In this document: positions 23,897 through 36,875 of the stretch, piece by piece
How the letters are laid out: each line of letters opens with the position of its first letter
Numbering within the stretch: position 1 is the first letter of the stretch
Assembly: GCF_000189635.1 (NCBI RefSeq)
Contig: NW_002476336.1
Coordinates: 248,001-312,000 of the forward strand
DNA: 64,000 bases
Direction: 5' to 3'
Origin: Tetrahymena thermophila SB210
Taxonomy: Eukaryota > Ciliophora > Oligohymenophorea > Hymenostomatida > Tetrahymenidae
Made by a program: the position numbers and the translations under genes
The notes under the pieces: generated by a model
Seen by the model: the letters and a program-made list of their open reading frames with translations, nothing else
Database searches by the model: none
What the model was told of the DNA's origin: nothing

Positions 23897-25563
23897 ATGT
23901 CCAGAGATTATTATGAAGATTTAGAAATAAGCAGAGATGCATCAGATAGTGTAATTGCTTAAGCGTATACTTCACTTACTTTCCTAAAATTATTAATCGA
24001 CAAAAATAAAATTATTTGAATAATAGTTATCGTAAACTTGCATTAAGATGGCATCCTCAAATTAAAGGAAACGAAGATCAATAAACAAGATATAGTTTCT
24101 TTTGCAAAGTATCTGAAGCTTATGAAGTTTTGAGTGATCGTAAATTTTTATGAAAATTGAATTTTACTAAAGAGAGTTACATCATAAAACAATTGACTCA
24201 AAAATAAATAAATAATTTATTTATTTTTTATATATTTTTAATAGCTGTGAAAAGATCTTTTTACGATAAGTATGGTGAAGATAAACTTAAAGAAGGATTT
24301 TTTAATTAATAAGGTTAGATATTTAAATTAGCTAAAATTATATATTTAAGAATATTTTCATTTTAAAATAATAGCACTTAAGGTAAATTAGAGAACAATT
24401 TATTTATATTTGATATAAAGCTTACAATTAAATAAATACATATTTCGTTTTTAAGGGCGGATACAGATTTGGAGGTAACCCTGAAGAGATATTTGAAAAA
24501 TTCTTCGGAGCTATGAATCCTTTCTAATAAATATATGGTAAACAATTCAAATATTTAGTTTACTTAAAATATTGTTAGAAAAAATATAATAAAACTTGTG
24601 CTTAAATGTCTTTATTCTAAAAATTAAAATATCTTCTTTGAAAAAATTGTTAAACGGATTTTTATTTAAAATTAAGATTCTGAAAATCAAGAAAATGTTG
24701 GAAGTTTATTTGGATATGCTTTTGGTGCTCAAAACTAAAGTGCTCCTTTACCACCTAAACCTCTACATGTTGTAGTTGAATGCACCCTTGCAGAACTTTA
24801 CAACGGATGCTCTAAAAATGTTACTTATTAAAGAACTGTAACTATAATTTTTTGTTTGAAGGGTTTTTATTTAAAAATAAATTTAACTAAATAAAGGTAT
24901 TAAATAAAGATGGAAGAACAACAACAGATATCAAAGAATCAAAGTAAATTCATCAAATCTAAAAAAAAATATTAATTTTGTTTAATTCTAAAAATTAGAA
25001 TGGTCGAAGTTAAACCAGGCTATAAGAATGGAGAATAAATTAAGTACCCTAAATTAGGAAACGAAGTTGCTGGATTACCAAATTGTATATATTTAAAATA
25101 TTATATGACTTAAATAATAAAACTATTTTTGTATTTTCAGCTGATTTAATATTCACAGTTAAGGAATTGGCTCATTCTACCTTAAAAAGAAAGGGAAATG
25201 ATTTAATTTATTATCATAAGCTCAAGTTAATTGATGCTTTATATGGTAGACCAGTTCACTTTACAACTTTAGATGGTAGAAAGCTCTTTGTTGCTATAGA
25301 TTAAGTCATAAGGTATTTATAAAATTTTAATAATTAAAAAAATTTAATTTAATTTTTTATACAGTCCTAGTTACGTTAAAAAAGTGAATGGTGAGGGTAT
25401 GCCTATTTATAATCCTTAAGAATATAAAGTAGAATACTTTGGATAACCTCCTAATAAGGGTGATTTATATATTAAGTTTGATATTTAATTCCCAGCTTAA
25501 ATAGATGATGATAAAAGAGCTGAATTGGAGTAAATATTAGGATAATAAAGCTAAATTTAATGA
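23897..25563 (+). CDS. DNAJB13/RSP16-like J-domain protein (about 343 aa, nine exons)
   Basis: Exons 23897-23964, 24027-24139, 24245-24313, 24421-24537, 24677-24837, 24897-24943, 24999-25084, 25141-25312 and 25365-25563. The J domain (SRDYYEDLEISRDASDSVIA, YRKLALRWHPQIKGNEDQQ, SEAYEVLSD) has HPQ where co-chaperones carry HPD. This loss is also typical of DNAJB13, the sperm and ciliary radial-spoke protein related to RSP16. A short G/F linker (GGYRFGGNPEEIFEKFFG) precedes two C-terminal beta domains (VVECTLAELYNGCSKNVTYQ, VEVKPGYKNGEQIKYPKLGN, ADLIFTVKE). It ends with a dimerisation segment (KGDLYIKFDIQFPAQIDDDK). There is no cysteine-rich zinc region, so it is type II. A role in the axonemal radial spoke is inferred from similarity. 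The boundary between exons 3 and 4 (24314-24420) is the least certain. Confidence 0.9.
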
Positions 25564-25903
25564 AGAGCAAGCTTTTTTATATTAATTTTTGAAAAGACAG
25601 TTTGTTAGTTTTTCACCCTCAAAATAGATAGTTCATAAAATAAAGTATTAGCAGTTGTTTATGAAAAAAAAAAAACAGAAGTGTATAAAATAATTTATAT
25701 TTGTTTTAAAATATTACTTTTGTAAAAACGTTTTAAGTTAATTTATAATTAAACAAATAAAACTTATACTAAAAATTTATACTTGAAAATAAAATCTATT
25801 TATTTAATTACTTTTGAGAAGTCATTAAGTAAGTAAGTAAGAAATCTTTGTGATTTATAATTGAAAATATAAAATAAAAATATTAATTTGTTTTTAAAGT
25901 TTT
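25564..25903. other. intergenic region between convergent genes
   Basis: A 3'-to-3' spacer that is AT-rich, with a small (AAGT)n tract at about 25828-25840. Nothing else. Confidence 0.5.
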
Positions 25904-28900
25904 TCAATTTAAGCTTTTATTTCTTTTATGGTTATTAAGTTTTTATCTATTCACATGCATATTTTTTAATACATCGAAATTTTTAGCATGCAAATGATTC
26001 ATTCTAGGTGAAAGCATCAAATTTTAAATAATTTCTTTTTGTTTTTTATCTTAGGGCACATTTTAATTTTAAGTAATAAGTGTTTCATAGTTTTTCTCTA
26101 TTAAGAAGTAATCCTTCAGTTTATCATATTACTTTATTTACTCTTGTGTATCTATGTAAGTATTTTTAGGTACTCCAGGATGATTTGTATAATAAGGACG
26201 AACACTTGCAATTGCAACAAAAGCCTTAAGTTATATATAAATAATGTAAAAATTGAATTGAACAAAAATTAATTTTTAGCTTACATTAGAATTGTTTGAT
26301 TCAACTTTTTATTTCTTTTCTGAAACTTATTTATCTTTAATTTAAATTGATTAAATATTTGGTTAAAAAAATATTTTTTACATTCTTGCTAAGGTGAACT
26401 TGGGAAGTATAGAGATTCTTTATTTGAATAACTCCTCTCCGTTAGTGTTTAACCACCATGCTATATACATTTATTATTATTATTTTATGCAAAAGACTAC
26501 AGTGAAAATTTTTTAATTTGAAATAGGTCTTTTTAGGTTTAGTGATTTTATGTTTATAGTTGCAAATTTTCTCTCATAGGAAAAATTCTAGCAGATTTAA
26601 TTTTGACATCTATGTTATCTATCTAATTTCTTTCATCTAAAGAAAAAATATTCTTAAAGCTTTACAGTTACTGAAATTTTCTGATCTATTATTCTAACTA
26701 CTCTCTCTATTATCTATTCAATTAAGTACTTTTTAATATATTTTTTGCTTGATCTTGGGATTCCATGCATTTTTCTTTATCTAAATTAAATAAATTTTAT
26801 TAATATTCAAATATTTAAAGTTACTTACCAACACTTTAGCATAAATCTTTATGGAGTGCTTGGCTTTAAGTCTATGTTTCGTCAATTTAAAAAATTTACT
26901 ACTAATTTTTTTCTTCTTTTATTTTTCTCTAGACATTTTGTAATAGATCTTTTATTTTAGTATTTTTGAAGCTTAGTTCATTAATTTGGTCTGTATTTTT
27001 TTCGTTAGATACATTCAATTGATCTCCAAAGTTTTATTTGAATACTGCTTTTTTCTTGGTTTAATCTGAGTTTTCTTTTTAGATTTTGCTAATTTATTGG
27101 TCCTAAAGTTATGAAAATAAACCTCTATTAGTAAAAGCTAAAACTGTCTTTTTCATTTAACCTGACATTTGCCCCTTTTCAAACCCAAACCTTTAGAGTT
27201 TTCTGCATTACTCTATTAGATCAGATGGACTTATTCCAATTGATTTCAAATTAAGCTCTTTATAATTTAAAATTTTGAGATTTTATTCTTTTTCTTAAGA
27301 AATTTGCTCAATTTAAGTTTTGAAGAAAGATTTAAAGTAATCTTTTTCAAATTAACCGCTTTTATTAGATTAAGGGGTATTTTAATTTATTTTATAAATC
27401 GAATTTCTTTTGGAATTTTCTGTTATGTAGCTTTATTATCTAGAATGTTAAGTCAGAGTTTCTAATTAGGAATTATCGTGCGATCCAAATTTTATTATTT
27501 TAGAGTTTGAAGACAATGGAGAGTGATCTGAATATTCTCTATTTGTCATACTAAATTTATTCTCTTCTAATGGTTAAAATTTTTGACAACTAATTTATTT
27601 TTAATTCTAGTCAAATATTTAGTTAATTTTATCTAGCTAGTCATTAGATGTAGATTTATTTCTTTTCCTATTTATGTTTTCATACAAGTTCACTTCAGAA
27701 TTTTATCTAGTTCTAAAAATTTCTCCTTGTTGACTTTTCATTTTCTGACGTATTTAAGGCAGATAGCTGCTTCCTTCATCTTAACTAGATTCATTAATAA
27801 AATCTACCTCTAGTTAGCTAGTTTAAAAGAATCTACTGTTCTCTTAACTACTTAATTTTCTATTAGATTTAGGTTAGGCTTCTGGAAGTGGTTCTAATTA
27901 AGGAGATGACGTAGCAGAATGAAAGTATTTTTAAGATGAGTCTTCACTTAAATCTTTTTATAACTTAAGAGAGTTATTTTACTTTTTATGTCTTTTTTTC
28001 TCTTTAAAGACATTTTATAAGCCACTGAATTACTTAAGTTCATGACTATCATTTAATTAATGGTTTTCTATACATATGCTGCTATTGTTACTTTCTAATC
28101 TCCCGCAACTCTTATTATCAAATTAATTTGATACAGATTGAATATTAGTATCAATGAATATTTGCTTTTTAAAATCTTGATTTTTATGCTAATTTTAAAT
28201 ATTTATTACATTTTAATTAATTTAAGTGTCTGTATTCGTAATATTTTCTAATCTCTCTTTTTCAAACAAAAGCTTTTACTTAAAATCTCGTTTGAAATCA
28301 TAATCACCATTAAAACCTTTCATCGTTTCTATAAATTTCTATTTTCATTAAGAATTAATTAATGAATTAATAAATAAATAATTTTTATTTAAAATAAAAA
28401 ATTTAATTTAATTACTGTGATTTCTATTTAAAAAAGGACAGCTCGTTCTGATTCCACAACAGCCATAGTTTTTATCTCCTCATTTTCTTCAAACATTTCA
28501 AACTGTCCAAAGTAACTGCAGCTTGCTAAAATCATAAGAGGAACTTTCTTAAGCTTAGGCTTTGTATGTTTCAAATACTTTTGTATTTCTGGATTTTCAA
28601 TTTAACGAGTTTGATTTTTGTAGAGTAAAGGATAGTTATCCACTTTATAAGTAAATATTTTAACTTAACCCTCAAAAATAAAGTATATGTATTTTGATTT
28701 TTCATTCTTTTAGTATAGTATATTTTCTTTTTCATATTTGTTTATTTCCATTAGATGGAGAAACGACATTAACCTTGAGTCGCTTAAACCCCTAAAAAAT
28801 GAAAATTTTCTTAAAAAGTTTAGCTTTTTATTTAACTCTGTTTCAGCCCATGCACCTTTAATTCTATTAAATCCTTCTCTCGTCAAACTTATAACTTCTA

Positions 28901-30215
28901 CATCTGTTCTACAAACCATTGTTCCCATTCTAAAAATTATATTTATTATTAAAAAACTCTTACAATAAAAATAGGTTACCTCTGTCCTCTTGTTAATAGC
29001 GCTATTTCTCCAAAAGATTCTCCTGATTTGTAAATTTTAGTTACTTTTTAGAGAGGATATTTATTTTTTAGGTAAATGTATTCATTGTATGTTATACTGT
29101 CTTTTTGATTAACTTGATAAATAGATTATTATTATTATTATTATTAATTAAGATCATCAGTTTTTTTTTAGTTATAAGGAGTGCATTCACTACTATTTTT
29201 GTGCCTTATTTATTGTTCTAGTATTATTTTGAAAATTAATATAATAAACGCAAAATAACTTTAAAAATAGTAAGGCTACATTCATTAGATGATTATCTTT
29301 AAAGTTTCGACTATACTGGTGTCTGACTTACTTCTGCTGATTAATCAGTAATCAAACAAAATACTTCACCTTTTAAGTTTTAGTTAAAATTTTTTAGTGG
29401 AATATAATGAAAATATTTTGTATACCTTTAATGACAATATAAAATTTCTTTCCTACATCCCCTATTTATTATAAGTAGTAAATATTAATAAAACGTTTGC
29501 TTTTTATTTTAAAATTCAACCTTTTTAGAATATGGCCTGAAGAGGGTTAAAGGTCTCAACCTTAAATTCTTTAAAAACACTCATGTTATTTATAATATCT
29601 AGAAGCATGTTTGAGTTTTATTCAAAAATAGGTTAAGATATCAAAGCTTAAACGACAAATTGCATTTCTCTCTTAGTTGGTTTGTGTTTTTGTAAAATTT
29701 TAATGATCATCTGTTTATTATTAGTAAAGTGGATGAGCAAATCCAATTTGTATTCTTTTCACTCAAATAAAAATGAAGATAAGCAAAAAAATTACTTCTG
29801 AATCTTCTGGATCTTATAGATTTACAACATTTTAGTTTAATTTCTTTTCATACTTTTCATATTACTTCCTTTAGAATTCCATTCTAACTATATTTAGAAG
29901 AGCAAATCCAGCACATTCGGATTGTTTTCTTTTTGTTATTTCATGCAGTAAAGGGCTTACTTTTTAAAACATACTTTTTAATTTTGGTTAGCTCTATTTA
30001 ATAATTAAACCATCATTAAAGTTTTAAATTTCTTCATTTTATTTTTAATTAGAAACTAAAGCCTAGGTAAAGGTTTGAGGTACTTCGTTTGATTTCTTTT
30101 CAACAGCTTGGGTCTATACTTTTATTTAGTTATTTTTTATTGAGGCAATATCATAAAAATCATAATCATGGGAATTTTTCGTGTTTAAGATACTCTTTCT
30201 AATGTGTTAAAGCAT
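25904..30215 (-). CDS. large protein with two cyclic-nucleotide-binding domains (about 1265 aa)
   Basis: Exons, high to low: 30215-29796, 29710-29521, 29461-29426, 29369-29250, 29217-28980, 28929-28416, 28338-26829, 26780-26382, 26334-26285 and 26224-25904. A first cNMP-binding domain (about residues 165-330) contains NNMSVFKEFKVETFNPLQAI, QKGDVGKKFYIVIKGEVFCL and the phosphate-binding cassette FGEIALLTRGQR. A second, degenerate one follows (FFRGLSDSRLMSFLHLMEIN, KYIYFIFEGQVKIFTYK, GQFEMFEENEEIKTMAVVE). The last 750 residues are Gln/Asn/Ser/Lys-rich without a domain. A 77-bp phase-0 intron (28415-28339) joins the two halves; read as separate genes they would have no UTR between them. There is no kinase domain or membrane segment. 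A cAMP/cGMP sensor or scaffold is inferred. The N-terminus is uncertain, as coding-like sequence may extend to about 30510, and the 32-bp intron at 29249-29218 is doubtful. Confidence 0.8.
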
Positions 30216-30954
30216 TTTTTAACTTTTTATTTGTTTGATAGCAAATATTATTTCTACTTACCTAAATTTACCAAAAAGAAACTAATAAATTAGATAAAAA
30301 TTTAATTTTCTAGGTATTTATTCTACTAAATTTTATGTGTTTGGTCAATAACGAAACCTTTAAGTGTATATTTATAAATAAATTATAAATATCAATCAAA
30401 ATTTGAATAAAACTTAATTTCTATAAATTAATTAGCAGCAACTTTGGTTTCATCTTTTTAAGTTCATTTTTTTTGATAATTTTTAAATTTCTTGTTCATT
30501 TTTTATATTTATATAAAAAAATTAATTTAAAAAAATAATTATTTAAAATAAAAATTTTGATGTTTTAGGCATTAGCTTAAAAAAAAAAGTATTGAATTTA
30601 TAATTTGTTTGTTTGTTTGTTTGTTTAAAAATTTTAATGACTCTATTTATGAATAAAAAGATAAAATAATTTAATTTGCTTGAATAAAAATATTCAAATA
30701 AATCATTTTTATTATTTAATTTAATATATTGGATTTATTTTACAAAATTTAATTAAAACATTTTACTGATTTTATTTAACTTAATTTAAACAAAATATTT
30801 TTATAATGATTAAATTTACATAAAGCTTCTAGACGATTATTTTATATTTTAGGAAAGATATTAAAAATAAAATAAGTTTATTTGAATATATAAATAATAT
30901 TAAGAATTAGGTCATTTCACATTCAATTATTTTTTTGAAAAGCATTTAAGTAAA
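30216..30954. other. region between divergent genes
   Basis: Between the cNMP-domain gene and the USP39-like gene. A (TTTG)n tract at about 30604-30625 reads (CAAA)n toward the minus-strand gene, a type of sequence that sits in several 5' leaders here, so an upstream non-coding or first exon of that gene may lie around 30510. Confidence 0.45.
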
Positions 30955-32662
30955 ATGTCAAAGTATAAACAAGAAATTGAAGAGGTTATTCGCAAAAAGC
31001 AAAAGCTTTTAGAAGAGCTCGAGCTTTCAAAAAATACATAGGAAGTTATAGATGACAATTTAGCAGTCGAAGATGGAGAAAGAAAAAGAAAAATACCTAA
31101 AATAAAAGACGATAATACTAAATAGTAAGAACTTGGAAATGATGAAATATTAGATAGTTAATTAGTGAAAGACGCATACAATACTTAGAATGAGCATGAT
31201 GAGGAATAAAATGAAGAAATTTAAGAAAAAAAGAATGATATTAGAAAGGAATGTCCCTTCATTATTACAATTAAGAGACATTTATTAGATTTTGACTTCG
31301 AAAAGCTTTGTAGTATTTCATTAGCTAACTTAAATGTATATGCATGCCTTATTTGTGGAAAATATTATTAAGGCAGAGGTAGAAATACTCATGCATACTT
31401 GCACTCTTTAGAGACAAATCATCATATGTATATTAATTTGCATAATGCCAAAGTTTATTGCTTGCCTGATAATTATGAGGTTATAGATTAGAGTTTGAAT
31501 GATATCAAATACAATTTAGCACCAGTGTATTCTGATTAGTAATTAGCCAATTTAGATACAATGGATACAAAATCTCGTGCATTAAATGGTATTTATTATT
31601 AACCTGGATTTGTTGGTTTGAACAACATTAAAATGAATGATTATGTTAATGTTATCATTTAAGCTCTTTGTAGAATACCTGTGCTAAGAAATTAGATTAT
31701 TCGCTTTAACAATACAGTAAATTAAGATGTCTTTGATTTGAAAACTTTAATTTCAAAGCGTTTTTCAAATCTTGTTAAAAAAATATGGAATCCTAGAAAC
31801 TTCAAAGGTTAGGTTTCTCCTCACGAGTTACTCTAAGCAATTGTTTTAAAGAGTAAGAAAAAGTTTACCATAAATGAACAAAGTGACCCAATAAAATTAC
31901 TCAGTTGGCTTTTAAATAACATATAATCTGAATTAAGCAACACTAACTATAAAAATCTTATTGATGAGTGCTTTAAAGGTGAAGTAGAAATTCACACATA
32001 CACTCCTTTATGTAAATATTTTTAAATTGTTAAGTCATCATTAATTTTATTAATATTTCTTTTTAACAGAAAATCAGATAGGTTATTCTAGTGTTCCAGA
32101 AATAGAAAATAAGCCATTCATTTATTTAACTTTGAACATCCCTCCTCCACCTCTGCACAAGGATGATCACAAAAAAATTAACATTCCTGAACAACCTCTT
32201 TTCAATCTCTTGAAAAAATTCGATGGAATAACCACTCACGATAATCCTAAATACAGAAAAACTTATAGAATTAAAAAATTACCTAAATATTTAATATTAC
32301 ACATGGAACGTTTCACTTTTAACAAGTATTATTTAGAAAAGAATCCCACTATTGTTCGTTTCCCATTGAACAATCTTGACTTAAAAGGATGTAATATAAA
32401 TTTAATTTAAACATATTTCATCTTATAATTTATTTTCTTTAAAATTAAAGATATTGATGAAGGAAAGAGTTTAAGATATAATCTGTTGGTAAATATATGT
32501 CACGAAGGAACAGCAAAAGCTGGTACATATAAAATACATGTTAGAAATAAAGCCAACAACACCTGGTTTGAAATCCAAGATTTGTATATCACATAAGTTT
32601 TACCTTAAAGAATTAGTGTATCAGAAGCCTACATTTAAATATATGAAAGAATTGATGATTGA
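30955..32662 (+). CDS. USP39: USP39/Sad1-like splicing factor, an inactive ubiquitin-protease fold (529 aa)
   Basis: Exons 30955-32011, 32070-32390 and 32451-32662. A charged N-terminal tail is followed by the zinc-finger UBP region (ECPFIITIKRHLLDFDFEKL, NVYACLICGKYYQGRGRNTH, DNYEVIDQSLNDIKYNLAP). The protease-like domain begins GFVGLNNIKMNDYVNVIIQA, where the nucleophile cysteine of true USPs is replaced by asparagine, exactly as in USP39 and yeast Sad1. Later blocks also match: KKIWNPRNFKGQVSPHELLQ, PLFNLLKKFDGITTHDNPKY, HMERFTFNKYYLEKNPTIVR and GTYKIHVRNKANNTWFEIQD. USP39/Sad1 is needed for U4/U6.U5 tri-snRNP function in pre-mRNA splicing and acts in the nucleus. Length and domain order are normal for the family. 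Confidence 0.97.
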
Positions 32663-33294
32663 AAAAGAATAAATTTAATTTTTGTATTTTTTCTGTCGTC
32701 TAATAAATTTGTATAAAAATAATAAATAATTATATTTCCAAAGAATTAAATATTCTGATAGATTTTATCAAAACTTTCTCTAAAATTTCATATTTTTTAT
32801 GTAAAAAAAGTTAAATAAAAGCTTTTTAGATTGAATATATATTGAAGTGGTTTAAAATTTTATTGATCTTTACAAATTTAATTTGAAAACACTAAACAAA
32901 ACTTTGGTAATTTTAGCATTTTATATTATTTGAAGTAGTTAATAAATAAAAATTTTTTTATCAAATCCTTAATTTATGTTTGATTTTTAATTGTTTATTA
33001 ATAATTTAATTTGGGATTATTAGATTTTTACAAACCTCTTTTAATAAATCAAAAACAACCATTCAATTTACTAAATATTTTATATTATTAATTGTTATTT
33101 AATTAATCTGTTGCATTAGCAAACTTATTGAAAAGTTTTGGTATTTTAGTTAGGATTAATCATAAAATTTACTTATTTGATTGATTGATTGATTAAGAAG
33201 GTATCAGGTTAAAATCAAATTTAATTATTAGATTTATTTTTTTAAAGATACTTCTTGCTAGATAGATAAACATTTTAGAGATCCTAGCATTTTA
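32663..33294. other. AT-rich intergenic region
   Basis: Nothing coding seen. A (TGAT)4 tract at about 33178-33195 lies roughly 100 bp before the next gene's ATG. Confidence 0.5.
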
Positions 33295-35537
33295 ATGAAT
33301 AATAGTGGTTTTTTTAGCGATACTAGCAACTCTAATAATAATTAGCAAAATGATGATGGCTAGAATTAGAGTATTTAGGCACTTTAATCTAAGCTAGATG
33401 CTTATTAAAAATCTGTAAATTACTATCATATTATTGAAAGTTAATTAATAAAGGTCTATAAAAACTATTAGAATTATATTACTTAATCTAAAATAGGGTA
33501 AGTACGTTGAGGGTATAGGATTGATGGAAAAGATTCTAGCACTTAAAAAAGAGTAATTTGGAGAAGAATCAACAGAGGTAAATTTTAAATTTGAAAATAT
33601 TTACAAGCATATATGCTAATTTATTTTAACAAATCAATTGTTAAAAAAATATTTTTTTAAATAATTTTAGTTTAAAAAAGGTATTGAAAAATTATGTTAA
33701 CTGCTTAACATGTCAGCGATGATTTATTTAGAGATGGAATAATTCGATAAATCTTTAGAGTAGCTGAGAAAGGCTGAAATGCTATAAATGAATTCTTAAA
33801 AAATGAAAGCAGTGACATTTAATAATATGGCATGTTACTATCGACGTACAAATAAACTACGCACAGCATTGAATTATTTAATAAATGCTCTAGAGATTGA
33901 AATAAAATTAGATGATAATGATGTATCTCTGGCTGATACTCATTTGAATTTATGTGCTGTTTTAAGCTAATTAGATAGACATGACGAAGCATTAGAGCAT
34001 TCTATGCTATCAATTATTATGTTATAAGATGAAATGCTGAGTTAAACTCTTAAATTTTATAAAACCTAGTCATAAAATTAATAGTAAAATGAACCTGCTC
34101 TTAAGAAAAGAAAGATTGTAACTGATGATAGAATAGCAGTTTTAGCAATAGCTTATCATAATTTAGGAGTAGAATTCGAACATTTAAAAAGGGTATGTAA
34201 TTTATCTCTTTTAATAAATTTAACATCACTTAATCTAAAAGTAAGCTAAGATTATAGTTTTGTAAAAAAAAATATTTAGGATGACGAATCTATAAAGCTG
34301 TACATGAAAGCATATGGAATAGCAAATACATATTTAGGGATACAGCATTCTGTAGTGAAAAAGATGGAAAAAGTAATGTAAAAAGCAAAGGACTAGGTAA
34401 CTTAAAATTAATAATTTATGCCTAAATTAAAACTATTAAAAAATTATAGTAATATGAAAAGAAAAAAAAGCAAGATATAAAAAATCCTAACGGTATTCAA
34501 AAAAATGGGAGTAGTGGAATGAAAGAATTTTATAAAGAGACAAATAGAATAGAGATAAATAATATAAATTTAAAATCAAAAATATTACCAAGGCTCAAAA
34601 TAAACACACCTACTGGTTTTGCGAATCCTTATGGATAGAATTCGAATAATCAGCTTTATGGAATACCAGAAACTAACAACTTAAATGGAAATATTAATTT
34701 TTAACAATCAAGAAAAAATATAAGCAATAATTTGTCTAGCCATACGTCATCTCCTTAAACACCAAAAACTGCATAAAGATAATATAGATTCAGATCCAAG
34801 TAATAAATAGATAGATATGCTTCACACTCATAAAGTAGGCAAGAATATGTTCAGAATTATTCTTCTAACAAGCTACCTAATTATTATGACTAAACCTTGA
34901 CCTATAATACTTCATCAAACAGAACAAGAAACAATACTCTTTCTTAATCTAGTGAATTTAATCCTTTATAAAATCTTCATGTAGCTAAATTTATTCAATA
35001 ATTTTGCTTTTTTTAATTATAAATTTGTAAATAGACTGATAGATAATTTAGTCCTTCAGATTCTCTAAATGAATAAGCAAAAACAGTATTTAAATGGAAC
35101 CAAACAAGACAGCATAGCTAGAGTTATGACTCCAAATAAGGAGAAGATTATTTGTTAAATACCCCTGTTTCTCCAACTTAAAAATAAAAATAATACTAAG
35201 AATATAAAAGAAACTTTCCATAAAATAGAGTATACAAAGCATAAAATTAAGATAATGACAAAAATGATCTTCATGATTTGTATTCAGAATAACCTCCTCC
35301 ATCTCATAGGGATATTAGATAATCATATATAGATATTCAGTTAAAAAATAGAAATAACTCATCATCTAATACTTCTAATACAAATAACAATTAAGTGGTA
35401 ACATTTCTTTTTAATTATTTAGGCTATTAAATAAATAAAAATAAATAAAACAGAAAACCCCAATAAGAGAGACAATAGAGCAAGAGTTCACTTAAAATAG
35501 TTCTATAACATAGAATTTATAAAAAGAAATCATCTGA
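33295..35537 (+). CDS. TPR-repeat protein with low-complexity C-terminus (about 618 aa)
   Basis: Exons 33295-33453, 33497-33577, 33671-34192, 34280-34396, 34450-34980, 35035-35397 and 35454-35537. A short Asn/Gln-rich N-terminus leads into helical repeats: YYHIIESQLIK, GKYVEGIGLMEKILALKKEQ, MSAMIYLEMEQFDKSLEQLR, VTFNNMACYYRRTNKLRTAL, LADTHLNLCAVLSQLDRHDE and VLAIAYHNLGVEFEHLKR. These are tetratricopeptide repeats (about residues 40-310). The rest is Ser/Asn/Gln-rich with TP/SP sites. Every intron is in phase 0. The final exon is the least secure: a 56-bp intron gives KTPIRETIEQEF and a TGA at 35535, whereas reading through 35398 would extend the frame into 3'-flank-like DNA. TPRs serve as protein-binding scaffolds; the partner is unknown. 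Confidence 0.85.
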
Positions 35538-35970
35538 AAATTTAAGCATCAATCAACATCTAAAAACAGTATTTAAAAAAATGAACAAAAACTAATTTTT
35601 ACCTCTTTTTATGAAATAGATCATCATATTAATTATTAAAACAGAACTTATATAAATGTAAATATATTTTAAATTGTTTATATAAATGCTCTTTTCTATA
35701 ATATTATATAAACATAAGCCTTTATTAACAGAGTGCTTAAAAATATAAACTTACTCACACACATTTTAATACAAGGTTTAATTTTAATATTTTGATATAT
35801 TCATATTTTAAAGTAAAAAAATCAACTTTATCTTGTCGTTGGCTTACAAATATTTGTAAAATATATAATATAGCAGAGCTAATGAAATAGTTTTCTTTGA
35901 ATTTAATTGAGATATATTTTATTAATTAATTAATTTAATAGAATAAAATTATTTATTTATTTAAATATTT
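35538..35970. other. intergenic region between convergent genes
   Basis: AT-rich 3' flanks of the TPR gene (plus strand) and the coiled-coil gene (minus strand). Nothing else seen. Confidence 0.5.
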
Positions 35971-36789
35971 TCATTCAATTTTAGAATTAAATTTGTATTA
36001 TTCACTATATATTCCATTATTCTAATTAAAAAGTGATGAAATATTCATTGTAGTGTAGTCATTTTAATATTAATAGTGATTTTCTTATAAATAACCCATG
36101 TTTTCATCAAAATCTTTGAGTATCTAACTATCACTCATGTGTTTTTATATCTTCGATCTTTCCCTCATCATTGAGAGCTTATTGTATAGAGGATTTAACT
36201 CTTTTTTGCTTGGCTTGTTTTCTTTGTGAATTGATTTATTCAAAACAGACAAGTTTTATATCTCTTGTATTTTTGTTTCGTCTTTTATATATTTCTCAGA
36301 GATGGCAACCATTTATTTAACTTCATTTCTCAGTAAATCAATCTCCTCTTTGAAATTTTAAGATTTAAATTCGTCTTAGAATGCATTCTCAAACTCTCTT
36401 AATTTATCACTAATTTCATCCATCTTGTTTTCTAAAACTAGGAGTTTATCTTCAAGGTTTTAGTTGATCAATTATACTCTTTCGTCTAATATTTCCACAA
36501 GCTATTCTTAATTTTATTCCATAATTTTTAAAATTTTTGAAACAGCATCCTTTTCTTTACTTTCACTAACTTTTTTTATTTCTTGTTCCCTTTATTACTT
36601 AAGTTATAATCTTGAATTTGATAATTGCTCAATAATCTAGTTTTGAGTTTTAAAACTACTGTTCTCTTAAGGTGTAGGAGTACTTTATACTTCTGATTTA
36701 TTTTTTTACTCTTTTACTTCACTATCACTTTCAATTTTTGTTATTTTTTCTTTTTACTACTATGATTGACTACTCTCAGATTATCCCAT
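35971..36789 (-). CDS. coiled-coil protein with possible N-myristoylation signal (272 aa)
   Basis: An intronless frame from ATG 36789 to TGA 35973-35971. It begins MGQSESSQSQQQK: Gly2 with Ser6 fits an N-myristoylation site. Residues about 60-190 are a long amphipathic helix (LEDKLLVLENKMDEISDKLR, LLRNEVKQMVAISEKYI) predicted to form a coiled coil. The C-terminal part is polar (MMRERSKIQKHMSD) and ends in an Asn/Tyr/Gln-rich tail. No enzymatic domain. A membrane-associated structural protein is possible but not shown. Confidence 0.75.
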
Positions 36790-36875
36790 TTTAAATTATA
36801 GATACTTTATCTTTTTAGGTCTTATAAGAAATTTATTTTTAATTTTGAATTTTAATTAAATGCTCAAAAGAGTTT

